From Fibrobacterota bacterium (GTDB lineage Bacteria; Fibrobacterota; Chitinivibrionia; Chitinivibrionales; Chitinispirillaceae), in assembly GCA_023436205.1 (NCBI GenBank), contig JAEZKC010000026.1, positions 1 to 64,000 on the forward strand: a stretch of DNA of 64,000 bases, written 5' to 3'. Of the stretch, positions 8,937-17,900 are shown piece by piece. The notes under the pieces are model-generated. The model had not been told where the DNA came from. It saw only the letters and a list, made by a program, of their open reading frames with translations, and did not search any database. A program made the translations under genes and the position numbers. Position 1 is the stretch's first letter. Each line of letters begins with the position of its first letter.

Positions 8937-11585
8937 TCAAAGAAGATTATCAGAAACGAATGTCGACAGGCGCTTTAAAATCCCGCAATTTTCTTTATCG
9001 CAGCTAATCTGATTGTATGCTTCACGCAATTTGTTTACCAATTCCAGATGCCTGCAGTTTCTTCTCCTTAGCAATTCTGAGTCGATCTCATTCTGCTCGG
9101 AAAACTCCTCCTGAGTAATATTTATGGCCAAAGCCCTCCCGTAATAGAGCACCTTTAAATGCTGGCGCTGAGGGTTCAGAGTGTCAGCAGCCGCATCTAA
9201 CACATCAGCAAACAGCCGGGCAACCTTTGCATAATAAACCGGATAACTCCCCATGCTCAATTCGTCGATACAGTACCTGCAGTTATCAAAAGCTACCCTG
9301 ATATGTCCATCCCCACCTGGTTCATTTTCTATCCTCTCCTGAAAGCATTTGAAATGACACCTGGCCTCCAGGTAGAGGAAGTAAGCGTTTATGATGGGGA
9401 ACTTTTCCTGTGAAAAAACGGCTCTGCCCTGCTTCAGGAATTCATCAGCCTTAAGGAAATCCTCTCTGGTTTTAATCAGTTTCGTGTAAGCCTTCCCCAG
9501 CCTCAGATTGAGCTTTGCACAATAAAAGGAGTTGGTTTCCTCACCTAGAACACACCTGGCCTGCTCATAACAAACTATCGCCAACTTTGCTGCTTGCTCT
9601 TCGTCAATATCCCTTCTCTTTATATGACAATCACCCTCATACATTTTAAACTTGGCATAATCTATCGGGTATTCCTCAAAGGTGATTCCCTGATAATAGC
9701 GGGTGAAATTCTCGAATGCCCGTGAATAATATCTGTTCGGATCATAATTCATCAAAAGTGTCTGCACCAGGGCAAGGTATCCGAAAATTTTATACTTGAG
9801 AAAAGGAGCAACCGGATTAGCCCCACTGTAAGTGGCGCTTATCTCGAGCAGTATACTCTGAGCAGTGAGAAGATTTTTAAGTGGATTTCTGATTTTGGCC
9901 TTTTCGATGAAGGCCAGAGAAATCTGTTGCTTGACCCTTAATATCTGGTATTGAAGATCCATCAGTTCATACTGACTCTGAGCTTCGTGCAGAAACTGAA
10001 TTGCAGTATCGGCATTGTCTTCAGAGGAACGCATCTTGGCCCGCAAGATAAATGTTTCTGCGATGGCCAGCTTTGCATCGGCACAGATAGTAGGTAATAT
10101 CGACTGCATACGTTCCGTGCAGGTATTATGCTCCTGAATCGCCTTTTCAATAAACTCCTCACTGTTCTCCATTTCAGCACGACGGGTGTACACTGTAATC
10201 AGCATCTCCTCCACTCTGCCGATCCACTCCACAATGTCTTCACGGATAAAAACTGCGTTAGCCGCTTTGAGATTATCCAGAGCCTCATTAAGATTTTTCA
10301 ATGAACTGCTCAATGATGCCCGCTCCAGAAGTGTTCTGGAATATTTGTATCGGGTGACCGCCAGTTCATATTCAAGCTTCTTCTTAAGCACCTCATCTTT
10401 ACTCCCGCACTCCAACAGTTCTTCAAAATAGCGGATTGCTATTCTGAATTTACTAGTGGACTCACTGATATTGGCATAACGTTTCTCCTGCTCCGACATC
10501 TTGTAGCGAATGTTGGCGATACGCCTGAAGGTTTTTGCCAGATTGATTTTATCATCGGTATCGCTGTAGTGATTAAGCGCCACATTGAAAGCCTCTTCCG
10601 CCAGGTACAGACTATTGACACTACCTTTAATATTGTACAGACGGGAATAACATTTCCCCAGATACTCCTCTATCTCCGTTTCCAGTTCGGGATTGGTTCT
10701 GAAGAGGTAGTTTTTAGCATTAGTAAGCATACTAAGGCTCTTCTGCAGATTGGCGAGCTCATTTGCACACTGAGACAGTTCATAAAGCGCCTTGCCGGCA
10801 TCTTTATAGGATTCACAAATAGCGGGTCTATAGAGCTCCTCGTTAAGGCCTGCCACTCTGATCGCCTCCAGAAAACGCTCGAGGGCAATTGTGAGATTGC
10901 GTTCTTTAACCCTCCCTGCGAGATTGGAGTATCCGGCCAGCTTCAAATATCCTATTCCCGCATCATGATATATCTGAGGATTCTTCTCCCCAAAACTCTG
11001 GTTGGTGATTTCGAAATACTTATCGATGTACCTTTTGTAGTAAGAGGCTTTCTGCTCGCGCCCGGAAGTGTACTCTGCCCTCTTCAGAAGCACCTCGCAG
11101 TAAAGCGTCCACAGGCGCACCTTATCCTCGGGTCTGATAGCCTTTTCATTGTAGCTTATGAGCGACTGTTCATATTTGATAATTATCCCGTCGAGGCAGG
11201 AGATCCTCTTCTGAAAGTCGTCACAACAGCACTCCTGCTGCCTGAGCGCATCGAAATAGCCGTACAGAGTCTTATGGTAGGACCGGGGAAACAGGGAACC
11301 GTTTGTCAAATTGAGAATACGATCGTTTGCCTTCTGAAGCTTGCCTGCCCTCAGGAGAATGATATCACGCTTTTTGGTGTAGCGGTCATCACCTTGCAAT
11401 ACCTTGTTCAGTTTATGGGATTGGTAGTCCCTGCTTATCTTCAGAAAGGGCAGGATCAGAAGGTTTCTAACTGTTTCGGTGAGAAAGGTTATCAGGAAAT
11501 CGAATAGGGAACGATAGAGGTTTTTCCAGACAGCACCGAGGATCACCAGTAGCAAAGAAAATAGAAGCGTCCAATATACATTCAT
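8937..11585 (-). CDS. Large membrane-anchored TPR-like helical repeat protein
   Basis: An 882-residue protein with a hydrophobic N-terminal segment (VYWTLLFSLLLVILGAVW) followed by helical repeats of TPR type over most of its length, for example IYHDAGIGYLKLAGYSN, NLAKTFRRIANIRYKMSE and CAKLNLRLGKAYTKLIK. The anchor suggests a protein tethered to the inner membrane with a cytosolic or periplasmic solenoid for protein contacts. I place the start at the ATG at 11585 because GGGAGG precedes it; the open frame extends six codons to a GTG at 11603 that lacks a ribosome site. Copies of an intergenic repeat flank the gene on both sides. No enzymatic domain is recognised. Confidence 0.75.
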   Translation of the reverse strand: MNVYWTLLFSLLLVILGAVWKNLYRSLFDFLITFLTETVRNLLILPFLKISRDYQSHKLNKVLQGDDRYTKKRDIILLRAGKLQKANDRILNLTNGSLFPRSYHKTLYGYFDALRQQECCCDDFQKRISCLDGIIIKYEQSLISYNEKAIRPEDKVRLWTLYCEVLLKRAEYTSGREQKASYYKRYIDKYFEITNQSFGEKNPQIYHDAGIGYLKLAGYSNLAGRVKERNLTIALERFLEAIRVAGLNEELYRPAICESYKDAGKALYELSQCANELANLQKSLSMLTNAKNYLFRTNPELETEIEEYLGKCYSRLYNIKGSVNSLYLAEEAFNVALNHYSDTDDKINLAKTFRRIANIRYKMSEQEKRYANISESTSKFRIAIRYFEELLECGSKDEVLKKKLEYELAVTRYKYSRTLLERASLSSSLKNLNEALDNLKAANAVFIREDIVEWIGRVEEMLITVYTRRAEMENSEEFIEKAIQEHNTCTERMQSILPTICADAKLAIAETFILRAKMRSSEDNADTAIQFLHEAQSQYELMDLQYQILRVKQQISLAFIEKAKIRNPLKNLLTAQSILLEISATYSGANPVAPFLKYKIFGYLALVQTLLMNYDPNRYYSRAFENFTRYYQGITFEEYPIDYAKFKMYEGDCHIKRRDIDEEQAAKLAIVCYEQARCVLGEETNSFYCAKLNLRLGKAYTKLIKTREDFLKADEFLKQGRAVFSQEKFPIINAYFLYLEARCHFKCFQERIENEPGGDGHIRVAFDNCRYCIDELSMGSYPVYYAKVARLFADVLDAAADTLNPQRQHLKVLYYGRALAINITQEEFSEQNEIDSELLRRRNCRHLELVNKLREAYNQISCDKENCGILKRLSTFVSDNLL

Positions 11586-11911
11586 GCCCCCTCCCGGATA
11601 CACTAAAGTGGGGGTCTGGCGTCCCCCTTTGAATGTGGCTGGCCGTTATGTAAAGGATGCTCAAGATGTGTGCCAGCGGGAGGAAACTGTGACCTGCGTA
11701 GCGTAGGCGTCTTAGCCCTTAAAACTGTTCGCCCATCCTGACGGATTGGGCTACTGCCGGAGCTGCCCCGCACAGAGTATTGAGGATAACCATTCAACTC
11801 CGACGGGACCTATGCTCAGGATGAACGGAACGGGCCCAGTCTCACTAACAACTATTCTTCAAATCAACAGTCATTAATTTTAGAACTAACTGTTTTTAAG
11901 ATGTCCCTTTC
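11586..11911. other. Intergenic region with repeat copy 3
   Basis: About 325 bases between two minus-strand genes. It holds repeat copy 3 in two blocks (11662-11727 and 11787-11834). I see no reliable promoter or small gene; the short frames here lack ribosome sites and resemble nothing known. Confidence 0.5.
11662..11834. repeat. Dispersed intergenic repeat, copy 3 (diverged)
   Basis: Block one (11662-11727) shares GCGGGAG, TGTGACCTG and AGGCGTCTT with copy 2. Block two (11787-11834, TTCAACTCCGACGGGACCTA and on) matches the second block of copy 1. The two blocks are further apart than in copy 1, so this copy has diverged or been rearranged. Confidence 0.55.
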
Positions 11912-12367
11912 TCATTTAAACTTTGACTTCTCATAATCATAGGGAATACTTGTCCCGACTACAACATCCTCGATTTTTTCAAGTATCAACCAGTCATCCA
12001 TATTATCCTGATGGTCAAACGGCAAGGGAGTGATTTTCTGGACATCTGCAAATTCCACCAGGCAAAGACATTTTTTATGCCATCTTTTCTTTTGTGCCGG
12101 AGAGAGGTTAAGTTTGCCCTGATTTCTGGATAACACGTCATCAATTTCCTCCTCCGACAGCTTGACAAAGTTCTGCACATCCACAACATGCGCCTTTGCA
12201 GTGATTTGAGCAGATCCTTTTTTCATGAAGTAGAGCTCTTCATCCTTGAAAACCCTGCTGTGAGGGATTTTCCTTCCGGCAGCACCTCTCACTATCATGG
12301 TTTTGCTTCCATCCAGAATTTTTTCCAGAACTTTTTCTTTGTCATCACAGTAAGCTAGATGTACCAT
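11912..12367 (-). CDS. ASCH/PUA-like domain hypothetical protein
   Basis: A 151-residue cytosolic protein. The order of elements (ILDGSKTMIVRGAAGRKIP, then RVFKDEELYFMKKG, then AQITAKAHVVDV) recalls ASCH/EVE folds of the PUA superfamily, in which a K-T-x-x-x-R segment is followed by a 'G-D-x-L-Y' strand and an A-x-A-x-V strand. Such proteins bind RNA or modified nucleotides, but the assignment here rests on pattern only. AGGAG lies about 9 bases upstream of the ATG. No neighbour suggests a pathway. Confidence 0.65.
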   Translation of the reverse strand: MVHLAYCDDKEKVLEKILDGSKTMIVRGAAGRKIPHSRVFKDEELYFMKKGSAQITAKAHVVDVQNFVKLSEEEIDDVLSRNQGKLNLSPAQKKRWHKKCLCLVEFADVQKITPLPFDHQDNMDDWLILEKIEDVVVGTSIPYDYEKSKFK

Positions 12368-12431
12368 TGTTTATTTCTCCTATTAATTCGCAGTTTCTGA
12401 AGACTTGTTTTCTCAGCAAAACAGCTAAGAC

Positions 12432-12884
12432 TTACTCTTTCCAACGCGCGTTGCAACAGAACTCATTTTCTAAACCAGCTTTATAGAGTATAAATTCGTT
12501 GCGGGGAGATGGGAAGAACTTTGATGGAGAGATTGAGAGTACAGCCCGGTTCAGGAGGTTAGACATTTCTTCAGGAGCGGGCACTGATGCATTGATACCA
12601 AATTCAGAAAGATTTTGATTGCCTTCCAAAAGTATCTGCAGCGTGAACCTGTCATTTATATCTTTTTTGAACATGCTTTGAGCCAACAATTTAATGAAAG
12701 CATTTGGCTTTTTCCTGTTCCAAAACATGTCACCATTCTCGACCAATCCACTATCAAAATGATGAATCACAATCTTTGCATTAACTGCGGAAGTGACCCA
12801 AAATATTGAGAGTACATTCAAGCAACAATCTTCAAACACCAAAAAGGTCTGTCTCGTAATCATAATGGAAGAGGTTATGCACAC
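12432..12884 (-). CDS. Hypothetical protein, uncertain
   Basis: An open frame of 150 codons with ordinary amino-acid composition (for example NAKIVIHHFDSGLVENGDMF; FTLQILLEGNQNLSEFG) but no family I recognise. The frame opens at a GTG and has an ATG at 12863; neither has a ribosome site. It precedes the ASCH-like gene by about 65 bases on the same strand. It may be a small gene, or the remains of one whose N-terminus is lost. Confidence 0.4.
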   Translation of the reverse strand: MCITSSIMITRQTFLVFEDCCLNVLSIFWVTSAVNAKIVIHHFDSGLVENGDMFWNRKKPNAFIKLLAQSMFKKDINDRFTLQILLEGNQNLSEFGINASVPAPEEMSNLLNRAVLSISPSKFFPSPRNEFILYKAGLENEFCCNARWKE

Positions 12885-12943
12885 TGAACATGTGAATATC
12901 CGGGAACTCCCAAAAGTAAGTTTTTGGGAAAGGAGTGAACATT

Positions 12944-13606
12944 ATGTTTAACAGAGATCAATTTTTAAATAAATTTCCTGGTGTAAATGAAGGTCAAAAC
13001 GCCTACACACAGGATGGAGAGAAGCTTGGAAAGGTTATTGAACTCAATGATGACTATCTTACCGTTGAAAAGGGCTTTTTCTTTCCGAAGGATTTCACTT
13101 TCCGGTATGATGATATCTCCGAAGTAAGAGATGGTGAGCTTATACTTAAAGAGAATCGCAGCGATTTAAGCGAATGGCAGAAACCGGAATACAAGGGGTG
13201 GAGCGAATATGACCGGGCAAACGAACTCAGTGTTCCAGTAAAGGAAGAGGAACTTGAGGCTTACAAAATCGCCCGTCAGAAAGGCGAGGTCCGCATTAGA
13301 AAGGTAGTACATACGGAAATGAAGACCTTCACTACACCAGTGACCAAAGAGGAGGTCATTGTAGAGCGTAAGCCTGTTTCCGGGGCAGCCAGGGAATCAA
13401 AGGCCAAGGATACGGATTTCAAAGAGGGTGAAACAACTATCCCCATTATGGAGGAAGAAGTCGAAGTCACAAAGCGCCCGGTGGTGAAAGAGGAGCTTAA
13501 AATCCACAAGGAGAAGAAAGTCGAGGAGAAGAAAGTTACGGGCGAAGTGAAAAAGGAAGATGTGCGAGTGGAGGGGGAAGACAAGGACAAACGCAAAGCG
13601 GCGTAA
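12944..13606 (+). CDS. YsnF/AvaK-domain (DUF2382) stress protein
   Basis: A 220-residue soluble protein. Residues about 10-70 form a PRC-barrel/DUF2171-like domain (AYTQDGEKLGKVIELNDDYL). Residues about 90-205 are the YsnF/AvaK type: LSVPVKEEELEAYK, the GEVRIRKVVHTE repeat, VTKEEVIVERKPV and TTIPIMEEEVEVTKRPVVKE. The C-terminus is a Lys/Glu-rich charged tail. Relatives are general-stress proteins of unknown mechanism. AAAGGAG at 12929-12935 sits 8 bases before the ATG at 12944, which makes that ATG preferable to the GTG at 12935 that overlaps the ribosome site. Confidence 0.85.
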   Translation: MFNRDQFLNKFPGVNEGQNAYTQDGEKLGKVIELNDDYLTVEKGFFFPKDFTFRYDDISEVRDGELILKENRSDLSEWQKPEYKGWSEYDRANELSVPVKEEELEAYKIARQKGEVRIRKVVHTEMKTFTTPVTKEEVIVERKPVSGAARESKAKDTDFKEGETTIPIMEEEVEVTKRPVVKEELKIHKEKKVEEKKVTGEVKKEDVRVEGEDKDKRKAA

Positions 13607-13627
13607 ATCGGCGGGCACATATAACAG

Positions 13628-13657
13628 AAGCGGCCATCCTGGTTAGGATGACCGCTT
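13628..13657. terminator. Hairpin after the YsnF-like gene
   Basis: AAGCGG-C-CATCCT pairs with AGGATG-A-CCGCTT around a GGTT loop, with one mismatch in a 13-position stem. It lies 21 bases past the stop codon. No T-run follows, so termination is likely but not certain. Confidence 0.5.
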
Positions 13658-13702
13658 CAAACTACAGCTCACTGCAGTAGCTTTCAACGGGTAATCAATA
13701 TT

Positions 13703-13975
13703 CTACCGCAGAAGCCGCACAAGCCGAACAGAATACCCGCTCTTCTTACTGTCGCCGTAATTATTCAGGGAGCTGTTTCTATAAGAAAGGTCAAAGTAGC
13801 CTGCGTACGTTACACTGCTCTCACTATCACTCCACCAGCTACCATAGGAATTCTGCCCGGCAAAAGAACCATCGTAGTTACGATAACCGCCCGCAAGAGC
13901 AGAAAAGCCGCTACGGTTGTTTTTATGTGGATTATTGCCCGGCGCACCAGCCTCAGTACTGCCTGCCCATATAGT
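13703..13975 (-). pseudogene. C-terminal remnant of a FISUMP-domain protein
   Basis: Reading the minus strand from 13975 to the TAG at 13703 gives about 90 residues with the typical FISUMP ending: NNRSGFSALAGGYRNYDG, then YGSWWSDSE and SGYSVRLVRLLR. This frame has no start codon or ribosome site and begins inside the 3' end of the preceding secreted-protein gene, in a different frame (an in-frame TGA lies at 13976-13978). The likely history is an internal deletion with frameshift in a longer protein that once joined the upstream CarboxypepD_reg part to a complete FISUMP domain. FISUMP domains are characteristic of Fibrobacter-like bacteria. Confidence 0.7.
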
Positions 13976-14549
13976 TCAACTGCCCCTCTTTAACAACTGA
14001 AATAATGTCAGCAAAGTCTTCTGACACTTTTGCTTGTCTAGCTAATGTATAAGTACCAATAGAAGAAGCTGCACGTTCAATTGAAAACTTCCCGAATGGC
14101 AAAGATTTGAAGGAATATGAATCTTTTCCGACTTTGACGTTATACAGGTAAATACCATCGGACTGCATTGGAGAATTGATCATATGTGTACCTGAACCAA
14201 AGTTCAGTCTGCTTTTATATATCTGTCTTCCGAGGATATTATGAATAATAATTTCAACCGGTGCAGATTCGGTGAGTGTAAAAGCTATTTTGCCGTTTTG
14301 AAACTGGAAGGATCCTAATGCCATTGTCACATTCTTTACAGGAGGTTGTATGGCAGTGGTGCCTTTTGTAAGGGTAAACCGGCCATTCGCATCGGTAACA
14401 GCAGATATATCAGTATCCAGAAGCCTTACTGTGGCTCCAGGAATTGTGATCTTTTCAGAATCTAAAACTCGTCCGCTGATGTTAATTGTCTGAGCGGCAC
14501 AAAGCGTTGCTCCCAGACAGATTGCACTAATCGTTTTGGATGATACCAC
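13953..14549 (-). CDS. Secreted protein with carboxypeptidase-regulatory-like and sorting-like domains, probably truncated
   Basis: A 198-residue predicted secreted protein: signal peptide to about residue 20 (ICLGATLCAAQ), a CarboxypepD_reg domain (INISGRVLDSEKITIPGATV; TDANGRFTL), then a segment resembling T9SS C-terminal sorting domains (VEIIIHNILGRQIYKS; DGIYLYNVKVGKDSYSFK). The GTG start at 14549 is supported by AGGAGG 6 bases upstream. The last residues (EGQLNYMGRQY) run into an out-of-frame FISUMP remnant, so the protein is probably the truncated front half of a longer ancestor. Function unknown; likely cell-surface. Confidence 0.7.
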   Translation of the reverse strand: MVSSKTISAICLGATLCAAQTINISGRVLDSEKITIPGATVRLLDTDISAVTDANGRFTLTKGTTAIQPPVKNVTMALGSFQFQNGKIAFTLTESAPVEIIIHNILGRQIYKSRLNFGSGTHMINSPMQSDGIYLYNVKVGKDSYSFKSLPFGKFSIERAASSIGTYTLARQAKVSEDFADIISVVKEGQLNYMGRQY

Positions 14550-14921
14550 AGCCTACCTCCTAAGGATTTAAATAATTACCGGTGTTTCGTTAACAGCTCT
14601 TCAGGATATCGCCAGCAAACCTAGTGTACTAATCATATATATCGAACCAGCTTACCACCAAACTCATCCAGATCTATCCTTCTTCGAAAGAGTAAAAAAA
14701 AACCAGATAAAAAGAATTGGGGTTCAATATGTTGAATATAGTATTTATGTGAGGGATGAAAGGAGAGATAGAATTAGCATATCACCGGCAAGTATTTTAA
14801 ATCTTCTAAATTTTCTCTTTTACACACTGTTTTTTAACAAATATGCCGGCCGGCCACACATATCCCTCCAAAAAAAGACAGGCCCTTTCAGGCCTGCCAA
14901 TTAAAAATACGTTTGCTTTCA
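14550..14921. other. Intergenic region upstream of the truncated secreted gene
   Basis: About 370 bases of AT-rich sequence. It holds the terminator of the giant dockerin gene (14870-14898), a GCCGGCCGGC palindrome at about 14844-14853, and the promoter region of the following secreted-protein gene, for which I cannot pick a convincing -35/-10 pair. No gene is seen. Confidence 0.5.
14870..14898 (-). terminator. Rho-independent terminator of the dockerin gene
   Basis: On the minus strand GGCAGGCC pairs with GGCCTGTC (one G-U pair) around a short TGAAAG loop, followed at once by TTTTTTT. It lies 24 bases past the stop codon of the 2121-residue dockerin protein. Confidence 0.85.
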
Positions 14922-17900
14922 CTACTTCTGAGGCCAGAAAAGATCACAAAGAAGATTTCCAGACTTGTCTGTGACTGCCTTTACCAGTGAATCTTTCATG
15001 CTTTGAAATTTCGGTTCCAGACTTGTTCTGAACTCATTTACTTCGCGGTTGCTGTAACCATCCATGAAGGTATTGGCGGTAGACACCTCTGCCACAAATT
15101 TCAGACCATGCCAGCAGTAAAGCTCGGCAATGGTATTGCCTTTGTACTGAGCCTCTACCTTAAGGATTTCTTCCCGTATCCTGTTTAATCTCTCCAGCCA
15201 GGTTTTTCTGGTGTCAGGATCCAAGATAACAAAGTTCAGATGAGGTCTTTCCAGATCAAACAGATCTTTTTGGAACTGGGCTCTTGCCAGGTTGGTTGTA
15301 GCATTGAAAAAGGGTAGCGGCTCCAGTTCCAGTCCCGGAGTACATTCTGTTGCCACATAGGCTATTCCCGCTGTCACAATCCCATAAGCAACTGTTCCGT
15401 AGTAAGGGATGGTGTTCAGAAATGCGGTTTTGTCTGAATTATCTGCCCAGTTATAAGCAAAATTGATGGAGAATTTGAGGAAATTCTGTAGTGTTTGATC
15501 GTTCCTTTTGTCTATTATATCCTTTTCATTGTCATACATAACAGAGTAATAATACATAACAGGGATATTGGCCTTCAGACTCGAAGGAAGATCGATTGTT
15601 CTTGTAGGCTGGGTACTGCATATTAATTCCCAGTTAAGCCAATCAATAATATCTCTCTTTGCGGTTTTGATTACTTCGGCAACCAGATGTGGATCAAGGC
15701 CGCTCACATCCGGACCCGTAGGTGCGTTTGTGAAGTACATCTCTCTTTTTGGTGCGTTCTTAATATGTTCTTCAATCAAACTTGCTGTTGTTACATGCCC
15801 TTTTCCCCTTAGGGCTTCCGCAAGCTCCTCCATTTCGGGATTAGGCGTAGGAAGGGGAGTATGCACCGGTGCGGGACCAGCTGTCGGGACAGGTAGTCCG
15901 AAGCGGTTGTTAACTTCATTCACCTCACTTGCAACCACCGGCTTTTTCTCCTCGATGGTTTTCATTGCCGAACTGATATACTCAATTGGCGTAGTCTGCA
16001 GTAAACCACTGCCGTTCAGCTGATTTTTCGCCTGTTCACCTTCATACTGCAGTACCGCAAATGTTTTACGATCAAGAACTCCTGTTGCAGGAAGATTTTT
16101 TTCCTGCTGGAACTTCTTCACCGCAATGTACGTTTCTCCGCCTGTCACCCAGTAGCCGTCACAGCCATACTGGCTGAGGTTATACAGGTTGCTTCGCCTG
16201 TTTATATTGATGACCTGCATGTACCCTTGTGCCAGTTCAACTATACTGCTTTTAACATTTTCTCCTATCCGGTCATATTCGGTTTCCCTGTTTATGAAAG
16301 CCCATCCATTTCGGATACTGTCCGGCAATCCATCTGCACTCACAGATTTATAGGACAGCCCATTTTTGAGCACTACCTTAGAATACTTTGTGAACGTATT
16401 CGTTTTCTGCAATTCACTTCTTAACATGTCTGCCCGAACTCTGTAACCGCCTGCAAGTGTATAAACTGTCACATTGTCTTGCGCATGCAGCCAGTCCCGT
16501 GCGAGAGCATTCTGGATTTTCCAGGCAGGAAAGTTTTTTGCCTGTCCATCTTCGGCACTGTACAGAGTAAGATTCGCATTTTCATCAATCCACTCGGCAC
16601 CAAGCGGCAGTTGGTTCTGATATACATCGACGAATGATCCGTCAACAGTACTGTACATGCGGATCTTTTCACCCGCTATAACCTGAACTGTTTTCGTCTC
16701 TCTTACACCATCACGCATCCAGACCATCTCAAGCGAGTATGAATTCCCTCCGGTTAAGCGCTCGGTCACCTTGTAATAGCCATCCTTACTGGCGGCTTCG
16801 ATTTTTGACCTGACTCCATTGTCAACCAAAAACAACTCGTTGGCCGGATCAAAACTGAACGGGTACTGTAGCGCGATATCAATTCCGTTAATTCCCGATG
16901 GTTTCGCCGAGAGGTACGGATCGTTATACTTCAGACGCACTCTTTCGACAAGTGATCTGGTATACCCGCTCCCATCCACATATCTTGATTCCACCTCTAC
17001 TTCGCACCCTGGAACAAGATTGCTAAAGGTGTAAATTCCATGATCCATGCTCCGGTCACTGCGAAAAGAGCTCCAGCTCTGGCCGCCAACGGGTCTGATC
17101 CTGAGCTCATTACCACTGTTTCCATCATAAGGATAGACCACTTTCACATTGATTGTTGTTCTGGTGATTCCACCTTGGAGTATCTCCAGAGTTGGCGTAT
17201 GCTCAGTGATCAGATACGTCAGTTCACTATCTGATACCATGACCCTGTCATTAACAAATCTTACGCCGTAATCTCCGGATTTATAATATTTGGTGCGTCC
17301 GTTATAACTCACCCAAGCACACCTCTTCTCATTGTCCCACCCGATCTGTGTACCCGGTGTCTTTTCCACCAGCTTGCGCAGATAAACTTCGCCCTGCAAT
17401 AGCCCCAAATTAAAATCATAGGCGAAATCGGCCGTCTTTACCACGATTTGACCATTAACAATTTTACTGTCTTTGGAAAGATAACGTTTTTCAATACCGT
17501 TGATCGTAACGATACTGGTATCACCCGAAACCTGCAAGTGGGAACCGGCAAGTATATACAGGAAATTCTCCCCGGACAATACAGAATAGAATTCATTTCT
17601 GAAAAGGGATTCCGTCATCACTATCTTGTCGTTTATGATGTCTATTTCGCCTGTATTATCGGCGTGAATGGTTGTTAGATTATACTTTCGGGTTGTATTG
17701 TTCACTTTTGCTATGGCCAGACGGTTGGCAGGATCCCATTCGACAGATCCGCCGTGAATAGCAACAAGGTCGGTTAGATGGAACAGATTATCTGTGACGG
17801 GCAATGCAAACATCACATTTTTTCCATGACTTGACCACTGCATTTCCGCTTCATATAATAAACCGGACTGCAGATCATCGAAGGAATAGGTGTCACTTAC

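Noticed and set aside
10569..11507. A 312-codon open frame on the plus strand, opposite the TPR gene
   Set aside because: It lies wholly antisense to a long helical-repeat gene with a good ribosome site; its translation has no recognisable domain.
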